Of a stretch of DNA of 35,631 nucleotides, positions 22,467 through 31,389 are shown piece by piece (position 1 is the stretch's first letter; each line of letters begins with the position of its first letter). Location: assembly GCA_964512105.1 (NCBI GenBank), contig CAZEGI010000012.1, forward strand, positions 1 through 35,631. The letters run 5' to 3'. The notes beneath the pieces are model-generated. The model did not search any database and was not told where the DNA came from. It was given only the letters and a program-made list of their open reading frames with translations. Both the position numbers and the translations under genes were made by a program. Origin of the DNA: CAZEGI01 sp964512105 (GTDB lineage: Archaea > Altiarchaeota > Altiarchaeia > IMC4 > CAZEGI01).

Positions 22467-23915
22467 CGATTCGACAAGGTAGCGCAGGCTAAGATCGAAC
22501 AACGGTAGGATGTTGATTGCCAGAACCAGCAGCACAGCACCCAAAACAGCTGTTGTGAATCGTTTTTTGTTTCTGGCACTGAGGTTTAGCGTTCCCAGAA
22601 CCTCCTTGAACATCCTCCAGCCGTCGAACGGATAAACAGGCATCAGATTCACAAGAGCGACGTTTATGTTGAAGAACACTATCCAGTTCAGAGCCGTGAG
22701 TGTAAACAAAACGGCAGGAATCAAAAAACCGTAAGCGTTCTTCGCGCTTTCACTCACCTTCGCGCTCTGGATGAGGATTATGCCAACATACGCCCTGCTC
22801 CTGTTTTCCGGACTGCTTACCGCTGTGAGTTTAAACTCGCCCTTGCTCGTGACCATGCGTATCTCGTCGCCTGGTTTCAGCCTGGCCATAGCATCCCTGA
22901 AGAGGTCGTAGGTTTTGACCGACTGCTCATTTATGGTGTAGATTATGGTTCCGTTTTCAAGAACGCCGTGTGCAGGATAACCTTCCGTGGTGTTCAGTAT
23001 CTTTACTCCGTCGTATTCCATGAAGGAGCCGTAAATCTGGCTCAGCGGCAGGAACATGAAAATGGCTGCAATGCCGACAACGACATTCGCGAACGAGCCC
23101 GCTGCAAAGACCTGCATTTTTTCCGTCGTGTGCCGTTTTTCCAGTTTCTTCTCATCCGGTTCAACAAACGCCCCTATCGGTAAAATGCCAAGCGTCAGTA
23201 AACCCGTGGACTTTATCTTCAGCGCGTGCGTTCTTGCAACCACACCGTGTGCGAATTCATGTACCACGAGCGTTGTTATCAGGCCTATGAGCGCATACCA
23301 CCACGGAATGAAAATGTCATAGCCGGGCAGTGAAACGCCGACCTGCCCTTCGCTTACGCCCGGAACAAGCGGTGAGATTCCGGGAAGCGTCGAACCGAGA
23401 ATAATCTGATAGGAGTGTTTTGCGAGCGAGAGCAGCAGTATTGACGGAATTCCGAACACGCCCTCGAGTATCGCAAGATACGGTGAATTGAGCAACCTGA
23501 ATGCCATCAATGTTATGAGAGCCGATGCAAACAGGAAATCCGCCCATCTGTTTCTAAACTTTTGCAATAATGTAACTGCAAAAAGCAGGATGAGGAACGA
23601 CTCAAGAAACTTTAGCGGCGTGTTCCGCCAGAACGCCACGGTCAGTGCGCTCAATATGACCAATATCGAGTCAAGACTCACGCTCCGTTTCGTTTTCGAA
23701 AGGTAAAACGCACCGACACCGCTGAACGACATTACCACCGCAAGGTCGGAGAGGAACTGCCACAGGCGGGGGGAGAGTTTCGATAAGCTGTCAATAAACC
23801 TGAGGAAGTGTTTCGTCCTTATGACGAACAATATAGAGTGCTGCTCCGCCGACGTTCGCGTCAGCAAAAAAGTCCCGATTACAAAAACCGCAATTATGAG
23901 AAGTGTCGCGTACAT
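22458..23915 (-). CDS. site-2-protease-like membrane metalloprotease (M50)
   Basis: 485 aa with about nine membrane segments. The zinc site is VVHEFAHG (H219, E220, H223). The second metal site is NLMPVYPFDGW (N423, P426, D431). Between them, residues ~300-385 contain a PDZ-like domain (GYPAHGVLENGTIIYTINEQ, ARLKPGDEIRMVTSKGEF). GAFVEPDEKKLEKRHTTEKMQVFAAGSFANVVVG is the archaeal S2P/RseP core, quoted here only in part (FAAGSFANVVVG). Such proteases cleave membrane-anchored regulators. A candidate class of substrate exists in the window, the single-pass winged-helix protein at 12727, but any link is a guess. It is transcribed divergently from the gene at 23947. Confidence 0.92.
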   Translation of the reverse strand: MYATLLIIAVFVIGTFLLTRTSAEQHSILFVIRTKHFLRFIDSLSKLSPRLWQFLSDLAVVMSFSGVGAFYLSKTKRSVSLDSILVILSALTVAFWRNTPLKFLESFLILLFAVTLLQKFRNRWADFLFASALITLMAFRLLNSPYLAILEGVFGIPSILLLSLAKHSYQIILGSTLPGISPLVPGVSEGQVGVSLPGYDIFIPWWYALIGLITTLVVHEFAHGVVARTHALKIKSTGLLTLGILPIGAFVEPDEKKLEKRHTTEKMQVFAAGSFANVVVGIAAIFMFLPLSQIYGSFMEYDGVKILNTTEGYPAHGVLENGTIIYTINEQSVKTYDLFRDAMARLKPGDEIRMVTSKGEFKLTAVSSPENRSRAYVGIILIQSAKVSESAKNAYGFLIPAVLFTLTALNWIVFFNINVALVNLMPVYPFDGWRMFKEVLGTLNLSARNKKRFTTAVLGAVLLVLAINILPLFDLSLRYLVESLS

Positions 23916-23946
23916 GTTTTTATTTCCCTGGAATAGATATTATCAC

Positions 23947-25287
23947 ATGGGAACAAAAATACGACTGAGAAACTGCGTGCTGCCTTCTCTCGTTGGCGGT
24001 TTGTTCGTATCCCTCACACTCCTGCTGCTGTTTTTTGCGCTCGTGCCCGTGTTTTATGATTCGGGTTATTTAGGAATAATACTTCTGTTGGCCGTCATGC
24101 TAGGGTTTTTTACGCTGCTGCTCGGCGGCTTTCTTGCCGCATGTTTATGCCCTCCCGATATCGGTTCCGGCACCCTGTGCGGTTTTGGCTCGGGTATTGC
24201 TGCAACCATCCTACTGTCCACCATCTTCACCATATTCATCGGCTTTACGTCGCTCTACGGGGTTTTCAACCTGCTCGAATCTGCGGATTTTTTTACGGTC
24301 AGGGAAATTTCTCCTGAATCGTTTCTTGGCGGGCTTGCAATTACCGGAACCATTATGTTTCTGTTTGTACTGGTCGTATTCTCATTAGCGGCGGCGTTTG
24401 GCGGAATGCTCGGCGGCTGGATGAGGGACGAGAAATCACCAACGCTCGAACGTTTGTCTAAAACCATCACCGCATTCAGAAAAAACTGGAAGACCTTCCT
24501 TGCCGGCGTTGTTATCCTCGTGGCTGTCGGTTTTTTGTTTATCCTGGTGTTGGCGCTACTCTCGCTAACCTATCCAGAAAAACAAGAAAGCGAGCTGTAC
24601 AACATCCTGGTGGAAATAATACTTTCACCCATGGTTTCCGCAATTACCGCATCCGTCCTTGTCCTGATGTCAATGAAGGCGTTGACCAGAAAATCCGGGA
24701 TTGGTGACATAGCTGCAGGATTCAGATACTTCAGGGGTTTGTTTGGCGTCGAGCTACTGTATGCGATACTCCTGAATCTTCCCGCCTTGCTTCTGCTTTT
24801 CGTCGCATACCTCTCCGGATACCAGACCGCAACGCTGAACTACTTTTTCCTGTTGCCGGTTATTGTTTACAACGCAATACTCGCGGTAGCATTTGTCTTC
24901 AGGGACTGGGCGGTTGTTGACGGGAAGGATGTCATCCCTGCACTGAGGCAGAGTTTCTCGCTGGTCAGGAAAAACCTTGCAGAGGTCGTCGCGCTGGAAC
25001 TGATACTTACGGAAATATCCATGCTCATCCTCCTCATTCCAATCGCGCTTATCGTGCTCCTGGCATTTATCATCTACTCGTTTTTCGGCGCAATTGCCGC
25101 TGTGCTCGTGTCCATACTGGTGTTCATCCTTACAATACTTGGAGCAGTTGTATTTCTGTCGAGCTACAATTTTCTGAATATCTCTGCACTGTACCTCGAG
25201 CTGAGAGGCAGCAAACCCCTGCGCAGGGTTTCGAGCACCGCAAGAAAAAAACCCGCAAGAAAACCGAGGCGCGTCAGGGTCTATTAA
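23947..25287 (+). CDS. polytopic membrane protein with basic C-terminal tail
   Basis: 446 aa from the ATG at 23947 (MGTKIRLRNCVLPSLVGGLF). The frame is open to 23821, but that part lies inside the protease gene and adds no membrane helix. About ten hydrophobic segments are visible. The second half resembles archaeal DUF-type membrane proteins with a repeated pattern of paired helices: GDIAAGFRYFRGLFGVELLY and DVIPALRQSFSLVRKNLAEV each lead into a helix. The tail is very basic (RKKPARKPRRVRVY) and likely cytoplasmic. Its stop abuts the stop of the convergent TadC-like gene. Function unknown; no catalytic motif seen. Confidence 0.8.
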   Translation: MGTKIRLRNCVLPSLVGGLFVSLTLLLLFFALVPVFYDSGYLGIILLLAVMLGFFTLLLGGFLAACLCPPDIGSGTLCGFGSGIAATILLSTIFTIFIGFTSLYGVFNLLESADFFTVREISPESFLGGLAITGTIMFLFVLVVFSLAAAFGGMLGGWMRDEKSPTLERLSKTITAFRKNWKTFLAGVVILVAVGFLFILVLALLSLTYPEKQESELYNILVEIILSPMVSAITASVLVLMSMKALTRKSGIGDIAAGFRYFRGLFGVELLYAILLNLPALLLLFVAYLSGYQTATLNYFFLLPVIVYNAILAVAFVFRDWAVVDGKDVIPALRQSFSLVRKNLAEVVALELILTEISMLILLIPIALIVLLAFIIYSFFGAIAAVLVSILVFILTILGAVVFLSSYNFLNISALYLELRGSKPLRRVSSTARKKPARKPRRVRVY

Positions 25288-26280
25288 TCACAGCAGCAGC
25301 ATCTCCCCAACCATGGATTCCAATACCAGATTTCCTAGAATAAACAGACCTACCGAGAGAAGTAGCAGTATCGGGATGAACTTTATACCCGCACGCTCCT
25401 CCCCGCTCATAATGAGGCCCATTATTATCGCTCCGAAAACCGAAGAGACTGCCAGTGCGACATACGAGTACATCATCACAAAGTCCGGGGATATCTGAAC
25501 CTTGCCCGTGGGTATCGGTATAACGGTTTGACCCTTCATCGCCTCGAAGTTCTGCGGCAGCTCCTTTGCAATCATCGCCATGTTCGTTGTGAGCAGCTTT
25601 ACAAGGAAGGACGACATGGAAAACAGCATGGGGGCTGCAAAACCGATTGCAATGAATATGAAGAACACGTACATCAGAACGCTCGCGCTGACCTCCTTCT
25701 GGATTATCTGCTGCTCCCTGAAATCGTTCGCTGTCTGGTCGAGCAGGTCCGCAAGTTTTCCGCCGGATTTGTAGCTGTCTATTATGAGGTCGAATGCCCT
25801 GTTGAGATTTTTCGAGTTCACCCGGGTTTTTGTTTTCTGAAGCGCATCCGTGAGATTTCTTCCGGCCATGGTCTCCTTTCCTATGCGCGTTATCTCCTCC
25901 TGGAGCGGGCCGAATTCCGGGCGCGCGGCCATGAGCAGTGCCTTGTCTACCGTGAGACCCGCACGTATGTTCGAGGACATGAGCTGCAGTGCGTCTGGAA
26001 GCACGTTCTCGATGGCCTTTGCTTTTTTGTCTCCTGACAGAACCAGAAAAACGTAGATGATAAACTCCACAACAAGGAACGACAGCAGAAACGCCACAAC
26101 CGGCGGGAGTCCATAGTGGCTTGCAAGCGCGGATGCGATTATACCTACGCCAAGACCCACGGAAAAAATAAAGCCCGTGAACCTGTCAAGATCCGTCTCT
26201 ATATTCGCATACAACAAAAGTTGCTTGTACCTCTGCCTGATCCTCTTCGGAACCAACCTCCCGATTGTCTGGTAAATCAT
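25288..26280 (-). CDS. tadC: type II secretion F-domain membrane protein, TadC/FlaJ-like
   Basis: 330 aa. The central F domain reads LPDALQLMSSNIRAGLTVDKAL, then GPLQEEITRIGKETMAGRNL and FDLIIDSYKSGGKLADLLDQ, the classic pilus platform-protein pattern. Hydrophobic helices lie at ~35-80, ~215-240, ~275-295 and ~305-330. It is the last gene of a four-gene minus-strand operon and starts one base after the preceding tadB-like stop. With its neighbour it forms the inner-membrane platform for a type IV pilus-like machine. The gene symbol is by analogy. Confidence 0.88.
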   Translation of the reverse strand: MIYQTIGRLVPKRIRQRYKQLLLYANIETDLDRFTGFIFSVGLGVGIIASALASHYGLPPVVAFLLSFLVVEFIIYVFLVLSGDKKAKAIENVLPDALQLMSSNIRAGLTVDKALLMAARPEFGPLQEEITRIGKETMAGRNLTDALQKTKTRVNSKNLNRAFDLIIDSYKSGGKLADLLDQTANDFREQQIIQKEVSASVLMYVFFIFIAIGFAAPMLFSMSSFLVKLLTTNMAMIAKELPQNFEAMKGQTVIPIPTGKVQISPDFVMMYSYVALAVSSVFGAIIMGLIMSGEERAGIKFIPILLLLSVGLFILGNLVLESMVGEMLLL

Positions 26281-26281
26281 C

Positions 26282-27181
26282 CTATCCTCCTATGAGCGTA
26301 GGCCTTTTCGATTTCACGAGGCCCATGAACACAATCTGCATGAAAATCACGCCGACAAGCAGAACCCAGAAGGTCTGCTCGTTCCCTATCGCCTCCATCC
26401 CCGGGAATGAGGAAAGTATTATAAGCATGGTTATCCCCAGCGAAGGAATTATCACCGCGACCATCATGTACATCATCGCCAAGGGGTTGAGTATGGACTT
26501 GTACCTCCTAATCTCGACGAGCTGCTCCTCGGACAGCGACCTTATCACATCCGAAAGATTGTTGCCGACGTCGCTCCCGGATTTCATGCTGTTCACCAAC
26601 TGCCAAATCGCCCGCCTGAAGTACAGTGACGGGTTTCTTACCGCAAGGTCCTCGAGGGCATCAACGACCGATGTTCCGGTTCTTACGCGTTCTATAACGT
26701 TCTTGAATTCGGTGGATATCGGTCCGTAATCGCCGGCAGATATCGAAACCAGCGTGTTGAATATAGGAACTCCGGACCGTATCTGGATGAGTATGCTCCT
26801 CAACGCGAACAGTAGGTTCCTTTCAATCTCCTTGACCCTTCTGCCGACAACCATCTGCGGATACATCATCAGCCCGAAATACATGCTGCCCGCGACTATC
26901 GCTCCGGACACAATCCCTATGCTCGTGTTCCCCTTACCGGTCATCTTGAACGGCAGGTAAACCAGCATGGACACAAAAATAAAAACAAGCGACGACATGA
27001 GGAAACAGAGTGCCAGGTATTCCCTCGGGCTTATCTTGTAGTCATCAGCCATGCCCGACTGCTTTAGCGTTAGGGACAGGGAGGGCGTAAACTTTATGAG
27101 AACTGAACCCAGACCCATGAACGCGTGCGAAACCTTTCTTAGTATTCGCGACTCCAAAAAAGGTAGCCTCGTTTTTTTCAT
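26282..27181 (-). CDS. tadB: type II secretion F-domain membrane protein, TadB-like
   Basis: 299 aa from the ATG at 27181, which overlaps the ATPase stop region (tag-a-atg). An upstream in-frame start at 27238 would lie wholly inside the ATPase gene. The F domain is VKEIERNLLFALRSILIQIR, SAGDYGPISTEFKNVIERVR and WQLVNSMKSGSDVGNNLSDV. Membrane helices flank it, and the protein ends MQIVFMGLVKSKRPTLIGG. It pairs with the TadC-like protein. Two consecutive platform genes after one ATPase is the common archaeal layout for pilus assembly. Confidence 0.87.
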   Translation of the reverse strand: MKKTRLPFLESRILRKVSHAFMGLGSVLIKFTPSLSLTLKQSGMADDYKISPREYLALCFLMSSLVFIFVSMLVYLPFKMTGKGNTSIGIVSGAIVAGSMYFGLMMYPQMVVGRRVKEIERNLLFALRSILIQIRSGVPIFNTLVSISAGDYGPISTEFKNVIERVRTGTSVVDALEDLAVRNPSLYFRRAIWQLVNSMKSGSDVGNNLSDVIRSLSEEQLVEIRRYKSILNPLAMMYMMVAVIIPSLGITMLIILSSFPGMEAIGNEQTFWVLLVGVIFMQIVFMGLVKSKRPTLIGG

Positions 27182-27182
27182 T

Positions 27183-28694
27183 CTACTCGAGCAAGGCGCT
27201 TGGTTTTTGGTTTTTGTCAACCACGTCCGAAACCGCATCCTTTTCCGTGTAGTAGCGGTTCATTACCTTGCCAACGTTCTCCACTTCCCTCACCTTATTC
27301 TTTACCAGCCATTCCAGAATCTTCTTCTTCTGTTTTATCTCCTCGCCGATTTCCTTTACCGTTAACCCGGTATGTTTCTCGAGTTCCTCGAAAAACTTCA
27401 TGGGAGCATTCGCCGGATTTATCGCATCAGAGCGCGCATCCCACCGGTACAAAAGATTCGGTTTGTACTCTATCTTACCCTCCCCCTTGTCCATTATCAA
27501 TTCTCCAATCTCCGAAAGTCTCCTGATGCCGCGGCGCCGGTCCCTGAACATCACGACGTTCAGATGCACCGAATCGAGCATCGTCTGTGGAATCTCTATC
27601 GGCGGGTTTGTCAGCCGGGTGATGGTTTGTTCGCAGGTGTCCGCGTGCAGGGTTCCGTAAACCGAATGGCCGGTGTGCATGGCCTCGAACAAAACTTCCG
27701 CCTCCCTCTTTTTTCGTATCTCGCCCATTATAATCCTGTCCGGTCTCATCCTGAGCGAGTTCACAAGGAGGTCCAGCATTGAAACCTCACCCTTACCCTC
27801 CGGATTGGGTTCGCGGGTGACCAGTGGACACCAGAAAAGGAAGTGCGGCAGTTGCAACTCGCGCGTGTCCTCGATGCTTATTATCCTGTGATTTGGGGGT
27901 ATGAACGGCATGCACGTGTTCAGGAAGCTCGTTTTTCCGGATGCGGTTCCGCCAGATATTATCACGTTCATCTCGTACTGAATCGCAAGCCATATCAACG
28001 CAGAAACCTCGGAGCTTATGGTTTTGTTTCCAATAAAGTCAGTTATGGTCCATGGGTCCCTTGCGAATTTCCTTATGGTTATCGTGTTGCCTTTTGTGGA
28101 TATCGGCGTGAGTATCGCGTTTGCACGGTCCCTGCTCATAAGATGAGCGTCCAGTAACGGACTCAGGGTTGTTATCTCCCTGTTAACGCGCCTCGCAATG
28201 GTGTTTGCGTAGTTCTGAATCCGTCCTTCGTTTTCCACCGTCACGTTGGTCTTCAACCAGCCGTGTTTTTTGTGGTACACTCTCACTGGTTCATCCGACG
28301 AGTTGATAACAATCTCCTCCAGATACTGGTCGTCGAGGAAGAAGTCAATCTTTCCCAAACCAAGAAGTTCGTGCACCAGATCGAGAATGAAGTGCTCCTT
28401 TATCTGCTTGTCCAGATTCGGCAGCTCCTCGTCAAGTAAACTGTTTGCGTTCTCCTTGAACTTTTTCGTCATGTCCTCCACCAGTTCCGGTTCCATGACC
28501 TTGGTCGTGTCCACCTCCATGCCCGTTATCAATCTTTCCTTAATGTCGTCGAGCAACGCCAGGGTGGCAACATCAATCGTGGGCAGAATCAGCTTGTAGA
28601 GCGGAACATGATCCTTTTCTGTAATGTCAACCTTCGTTTTAACATAGTCTGAACTTATGTCATAACTTTCGATCAATTTTTCGTCTTTTGCCAT
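27183..28694 (-). CDS. tadA: pilus/secretion ATPase, TadA/FlaI-VirB11 type
   Basis: About 503 aa from the ATG at 28694, chosen because AGGTGAT stands six bases upstream; a GTG at 28703 overlaps that site. The N-terminal part (~100-210) is the VirB11-type domain (ELLGLGKIDFFLDDQYLEEI; ANAILTPISTKGNTITIRKF). Walker A is GGTASGKTS (residues ~251-259 counted from the GTG). The Asp box is RIISIEDTREL. Walker B region is PDRIIMGEIRKKREAEVLFE, and the His box is TGHSVYGTLHADT. It powers assembly of a type IV pilus-like structure with the two platform proteins downstream. No pilin is adjacent; the 52-aa KGQ protein at 18543 is a candidate. Confidence 0.93.
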   Translation of the reverse strand: MAKDEKLIESYDISSDYVKTKVDITEKDHVPLYKLILPTIDVATLALLDDIKERLITGMEVDTTKVMEPELVEDMTKKFKENANSLLDEELPNLDKQIKEHFILDLVHELLGLGKIDFFLDDQYLEEIVINSSDEPVRVYHKKHGWLKTNVTVENEGRIQNYANTIARRVNREITTLSPLLDAHLMSRDRANAILTPISTKGNTITIRKFARDPWTITDFIGNKTISSEVSALIWLAIQYEMNVIISGGTASGKTSFLNTCMPFIPPNHRIISIEDTRELQLPHFLFWCPLVTREPNPEGKGEVSMLDLLVNSLRMRPDRIIMGEIRKKREAEVLFEAMHTGHSVYGTLHADTCEQTITRLTNPPIEIPQTMLDSVHLNVVMFRDRRRGIRRLSEIGELIMDKGEGKIEYKPNLLYRWDARSDAINPANAPMKFFEELEKHTGLTVKEIGEEIKQKKKILEWLVKNKVREVENVGKVMNRYYTEKDAVSDVVDKNQKPSALLE

Positions 28695-28703
28695 TGCAAT
28701 CAC

Positions 28704-29516
28704 CTATCTTTTTGGTATTCGTATTTCGGGTTCACCTATCGCGGGGTAATATAATTCAACCAAATTATGCTCCTCAAGAATCATAGCCCACTCCTCGAGC
28801 TGCTCCCTCCTGACCCCCAACTCATTCGCAAGTTTTTGGTTTAAATGAACGCGTTTCCTCTTTTTTATGTAGCTGTAAACCTTATCGATGTCTGTTTCTA
28901 TCCTCGTGCCTTCCCCAAGACTTTTCACGGGTTTCGGTGGTTCACCTATTGCCACCTTAACTATCTTGCTTGCAAGCCGTGCGAACCGCGTTTTTCTGAT
29001 ATGCTCAAGCCGTTCCTTCTTCAACGGCGATTCGCCCAAAGTCGACGTGCTGGGAATTCCCGGAAGTTTTAGTACATCCTTCAGCCCTTCGATACCCGGT
29101 GTTTTCCCTGATTTTTCCTCTTTCACCATGATATCCGGCGATGGTATCAGCTTAAGTTTCAGCGAGGTTATTTTTTTTCTTTTTTTGAGAACCGCCTGTT
29201 CGTTCCCCTTCAGCGTGGCGTTCAACTCGTCCTGGGTCAACTCAGATACCTCGAGTTTGCCCTTCGAGCCGCCAAGTTTGTTTTCTATCTCCTCTACGGC
29301 TTCATCCCTCAGCTTTACACTCCTATCGTCTGGGTGTTCTATCGAGGCTGCAATAATATCCCCCCTCTCAACCAGAATGTCCGCCTGGTATTCCCGGCCA
29401 CCTGCAGTGCCTTTGAGCCGCATGCTGCCAATGAATCCGCCGCCGAGTTCTTCGCATACCTTCTGAAAATCCTCTATGTTCTTCGGCACTATCGGGCGAC
29501 CCTTCAGAAGCCTCAT
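28704..29516 (-). CDS. DUF2226-like protein heading the pilus operon
   Basis: 270 aa. The N-terminal domain (~1-110) resembles DUF2226-type archaeal proteins: RPIVPKNIEDFQKVCEELGG, FIGSMRLKG, YQADILVERGDIIAASIEH. It is followed by a Lys/Pro-rich linker. The C-terminal domain (~215-270) looks like a winged helix or similar (VYSYIKKRKRVHLNQKLANE, REQLEEWAMILEEHNLVELY). No membrane helix or signal is visible. It precedes the ATPase with a 9-bp gap. It may be a cytoplasmic regulator or adaptor of the pilus machine; this is inference from position. The family assignment is moderate. Confidence 0.72.
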   Translation of the reverse strand: MRLLKGRPIVPKNIEDFQKVCEELGGGFIGSMRLKGTAGGREYQADILVERGDIIAASIEHPDDRSVKLRDEAVEEIENKLGGSKGKLEVSELTQDELNATLKGNEQAVLKKRKKITSLKLKLIPSPDIMVKEEKSGKTPGIEGLKDVLKLPGIPSTSTLGESPLKKERLEHIRKTRFARLASKIVKVAIGEPPKPVKSLGEGTRIETDIDKVYSYIKKRKRVHLNQKLANELGVRREQLEEWAMILEEHNLVELYYPAIGEPEIRIPKR

Positions 29517-29557
29517 GTTAGTGTATTAAGAATAGTAATAAAAGAACCCCACCAACA

Positions 29558-30430
29558 TCAAAAAATCTTTGCTACCATTGAGCCGCGCTCAGCACTGATG
29601 TTCCTTGCAACCGGACTGCACTTCACCTTCATAAGAATCGCGACCTTCCCGGTTATCCTCTCGGGGTATTCTATAAGGGTTTCATAGCAGCCCATACCTT
29701 TCGCTATGACAAAATCCGCCTTTTCAAATTCGTCCAGAAATCCCTTTGTGCAGAATCTGTCAAACCATATGCCGATATTGTCGCCCCTCGGAACCAGTCT
29801 GCATAACCTGTCGATGCCTGCTTTTTTCGCGTCTTCGATGCAGGCATCGTCTTGTATCGGCTTGGACAACGGCGCCACAACAACCTCGGCATATCTAAGC
29901 AACTCCCTGATGAAAATCCTGTCAAGAACGATTTCCGGGGCGTTATCCGTAACATACAAAATCCGTTTTGACTTTTTGATTTTTTTATAGATCCTGTCAA
30001 TCTCATCTACTGCTGGTTTTGAGTTGACAACTTCAAGCACATCGTTTTCTAAATTTTCCAAATCAACGCTATGCTCCATTGGTCCGAATTCGAGCATATT
30101 CCCTGCAAGCGCAATCAAAAGCGCCTTTCTGAATCGTTTCGTTGCATCACGTTCGCCTGCTACACACGCCTCAAGATTTTTGTATACTCTCTCCGCAGTT
30201 CTCATACCAACCGCTTTTAAATCCTTTGCGGGATTGTCGTCCTTTAAAATGTCACTCAACAACCTGTTCCTTGCAATTGAAAGCTCGGTTGTCGTTATGT
30301 CCGCAGGCGTCTCAGAAAATAGCCTGCACAACTTCCTAATGAACTCTTTTTTCTCCCTGTCGCTCTTATTCCTGCATAGCAGCAACGCACGGTTCAGCAT
30401 GCATGGATAACATTCGGGGTATAATCTCAT
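29558..30430 (-). CDS. DUF89 (ARMT1-like) damage-control phosphatase family protein
   Basis: 290 aa, typical for the short archaeal DUF89 proteins. It opens MRLYPECYPCMLNRAL with the conserved C7/C10 pair. ILYVTDNAPEIVLDRIFIREL holds the conserved Asp-Asn of the metal site, although the usual DNAGE is here DNAPE. VPRGDNIGIWFDRFCTKGF and FVIAKGMGCYETL supply the remaining signature. The family hydrolyses damaged or toxic phosphometabolites with divalent metal; the substrate here is unknown. A 6-bp inverted repeat spans the promoter region. Confidence 0.9.
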   Translation of the reverse strand: MRLYPECYPCMLNRALLLCRNKSDREKKEFIRKLCRLFSETPADITTTELSIARNRLLSDILKDDNPAKDLKAVGMRTAERVYKNLEACVAGERDATKRFRKALLIALAGNMLEFGPMEHSVDLENLENDVLEVVNSKPAVDEIDRIYKKIKKSKRILYVTDNAPEIVLDRIFIRELLRYAEVVVAPLSKPIQDDACIEDAKKAGIDRLCRLVPRGDNIGIWFDRFCTKGFLDEFEKADFVIAKGMGCYETLIEYPERITGKVAILMKVKCSPVARNISAERGSMVAKIF

Positions 30431-30443
30431 ATTAACTAAACAT

Positions 30444-30473
30444 TGTTCATATATTTATCAACTTTATTGAACA
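30444..30473 (-). promoter_or_regulatory. inverted repeat TGTTCA-N18-TGAACA flanking a TATA-like box
   Basis: Two 6-bp arms (30444-30449 and 30468-30473) flank an A/T-rich segment that serves as the only possible promoter of the DUF89 gene (start 30430). The right arm touches the stop codon of the Fap7 gene at 30474. A regulator binding both arms would cover the TATA-like box. Confidence 0.4.
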
Positions 30474-31010
30474 TCATCCATTTTTTATTAATACTTTATA
30501 AAAACTTTTCGACCAATCCGGTTCTTTTATTTTTTTACCGCCTTTACCCAACCATCGCAAAATTCCGTCAAAATCAACCTTATCCGTTGTGTCAACTTCC
30601 AGCACGTTTTTGCACCAGAGCGAATCGTAAAGACAAACACCTTCAAGTTCCGCCTCCAAATTCTCCATTATCTTCGCCTTTGACTTCCACCTAGTTTTCA
30701 TTCTTATCTCAAGAACCAACGGATCTGTTCTAAGGACAATTATATGCGTCACGGGCAATAGATGGCTGAGATGCCCGCAGATGATTACATCATTTTTAAT
30801 TTTTTTGATTTTATTTTTAACAATCTTTTTTAATTCGTCAACATCGACGATTTTCGTATCCCTTTTCGCATCAACTTTTGTTTTTATCCCTCCACTATCA
30901 ACAACATCCGAAATATCGATAATCGTCGCCCCGATTTTTTCACCAAGCTTCTTTGAAAACGTGGTTTTCCCTGTTCCCGGGGTCCCTGTTACCGCTATGA
31001 TCCTTCTCAT
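30474..31010 (-). CDS. Fap7/AK6-type adenylate (NMP) kinase
   Basis: 178 aa. Walker A is VTGTPGTGKTTFSKKLGEK, followed by GATIIDISDVVDSGGI. VIICGHLSHLLPVTHIIVLR is the archaeal AK6 signature. MKTRWKSKAKIMENLEAELE is the conserved region before the C-terminus. The family binds ATP and in archaea and eukaryotes acts in small-ribosomal-subunit maturation. It overlaps the upstream winged-helix gene by 4 bp, so the two are coupled. Confidence 0.93.
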   Translation of the reverse strand: MRRIIAVTGTPGTGKTTFSKKLGEKIGATIIDISDVVDSGGIKTKVDAKRDTKIVDVDELKKIVKNKIKKIKNDVIICGHLSHLLPVTHIIVLRTDPLVLEIRMKTRWKSKAKIMENLEAELEGVCLYDSLWCKNVLEVDTTDKVDFDGILRWLGKGGKKIKEPDWSKSFYKVLIKNG

Positions 31011-31387
31011 TCCGCACCCATCCTGAAATCGTCCCAGATGTTCTTCATATTCCCGAGCGAGTCCGAAAACCTTTCGGATACCCTCAACTCGTGGACGCCC
31101 TTCGCCTTGTTGTAGGTTTTTTCAACCATGCCAACTCGCCTCAGCCTTTTCAGCATGTTGTGATACTGGCTTTGCGTTATCTTTGCCCGCGTGCAGTAGT
31201 TGTCCCATTCCGTAACCTTGTACGGGTTGTCAGTTTTTCCCCAGGTTCTCAGGTGATTCAGGAAACCGACAGCCACATGCACGAGTTCCGGCTCCTTCCA
31301 GAACACGAGGCCCAGCAAATCCGCCAAATTTTCCGGTTTTTTGGAAGAAATTTCTACTTTTGCCCCGGTTTTTTTATTTTGATTCAT
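31007..31387 (-). CDS. winged-helix transcription regulator
   Basis: 126 aa. A helix-turn-helix region is visible: WDNYCTRAKITQSQYHNMLK, then RLRRVGMVEKTYNKAKGVHE with a wing-like strand ending LRVSERF. No ligand domain is seen. The start lies three bases from a 16-bp sequence that recurs twice more before trm1 (31390-31563), the pattern of an autoregulated operator. It is cotranscribed with the Fap7 gene through a 4-bp overlap. Confidence 0.8.
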   Translation of the reverse strand: MNQNKKTGAKVEISSKKPENLADLLGLVFWKEPELVHVAVGFLNHLRTWGKTDNPYKVTEWDNYCTRAKITQSQYHNMLKRLRRVGMVEKTYNKAKGVHELRVSERFSDSLGNMKNIWDDFRMGAE

Positions 31388-31389
31388 TT

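Noticed and set aside
23821..23946. Longer N-terminus for the membrane protein at 23947
   Set aside because: The added part overlaps the protease gene and contains no membrane or signal features.
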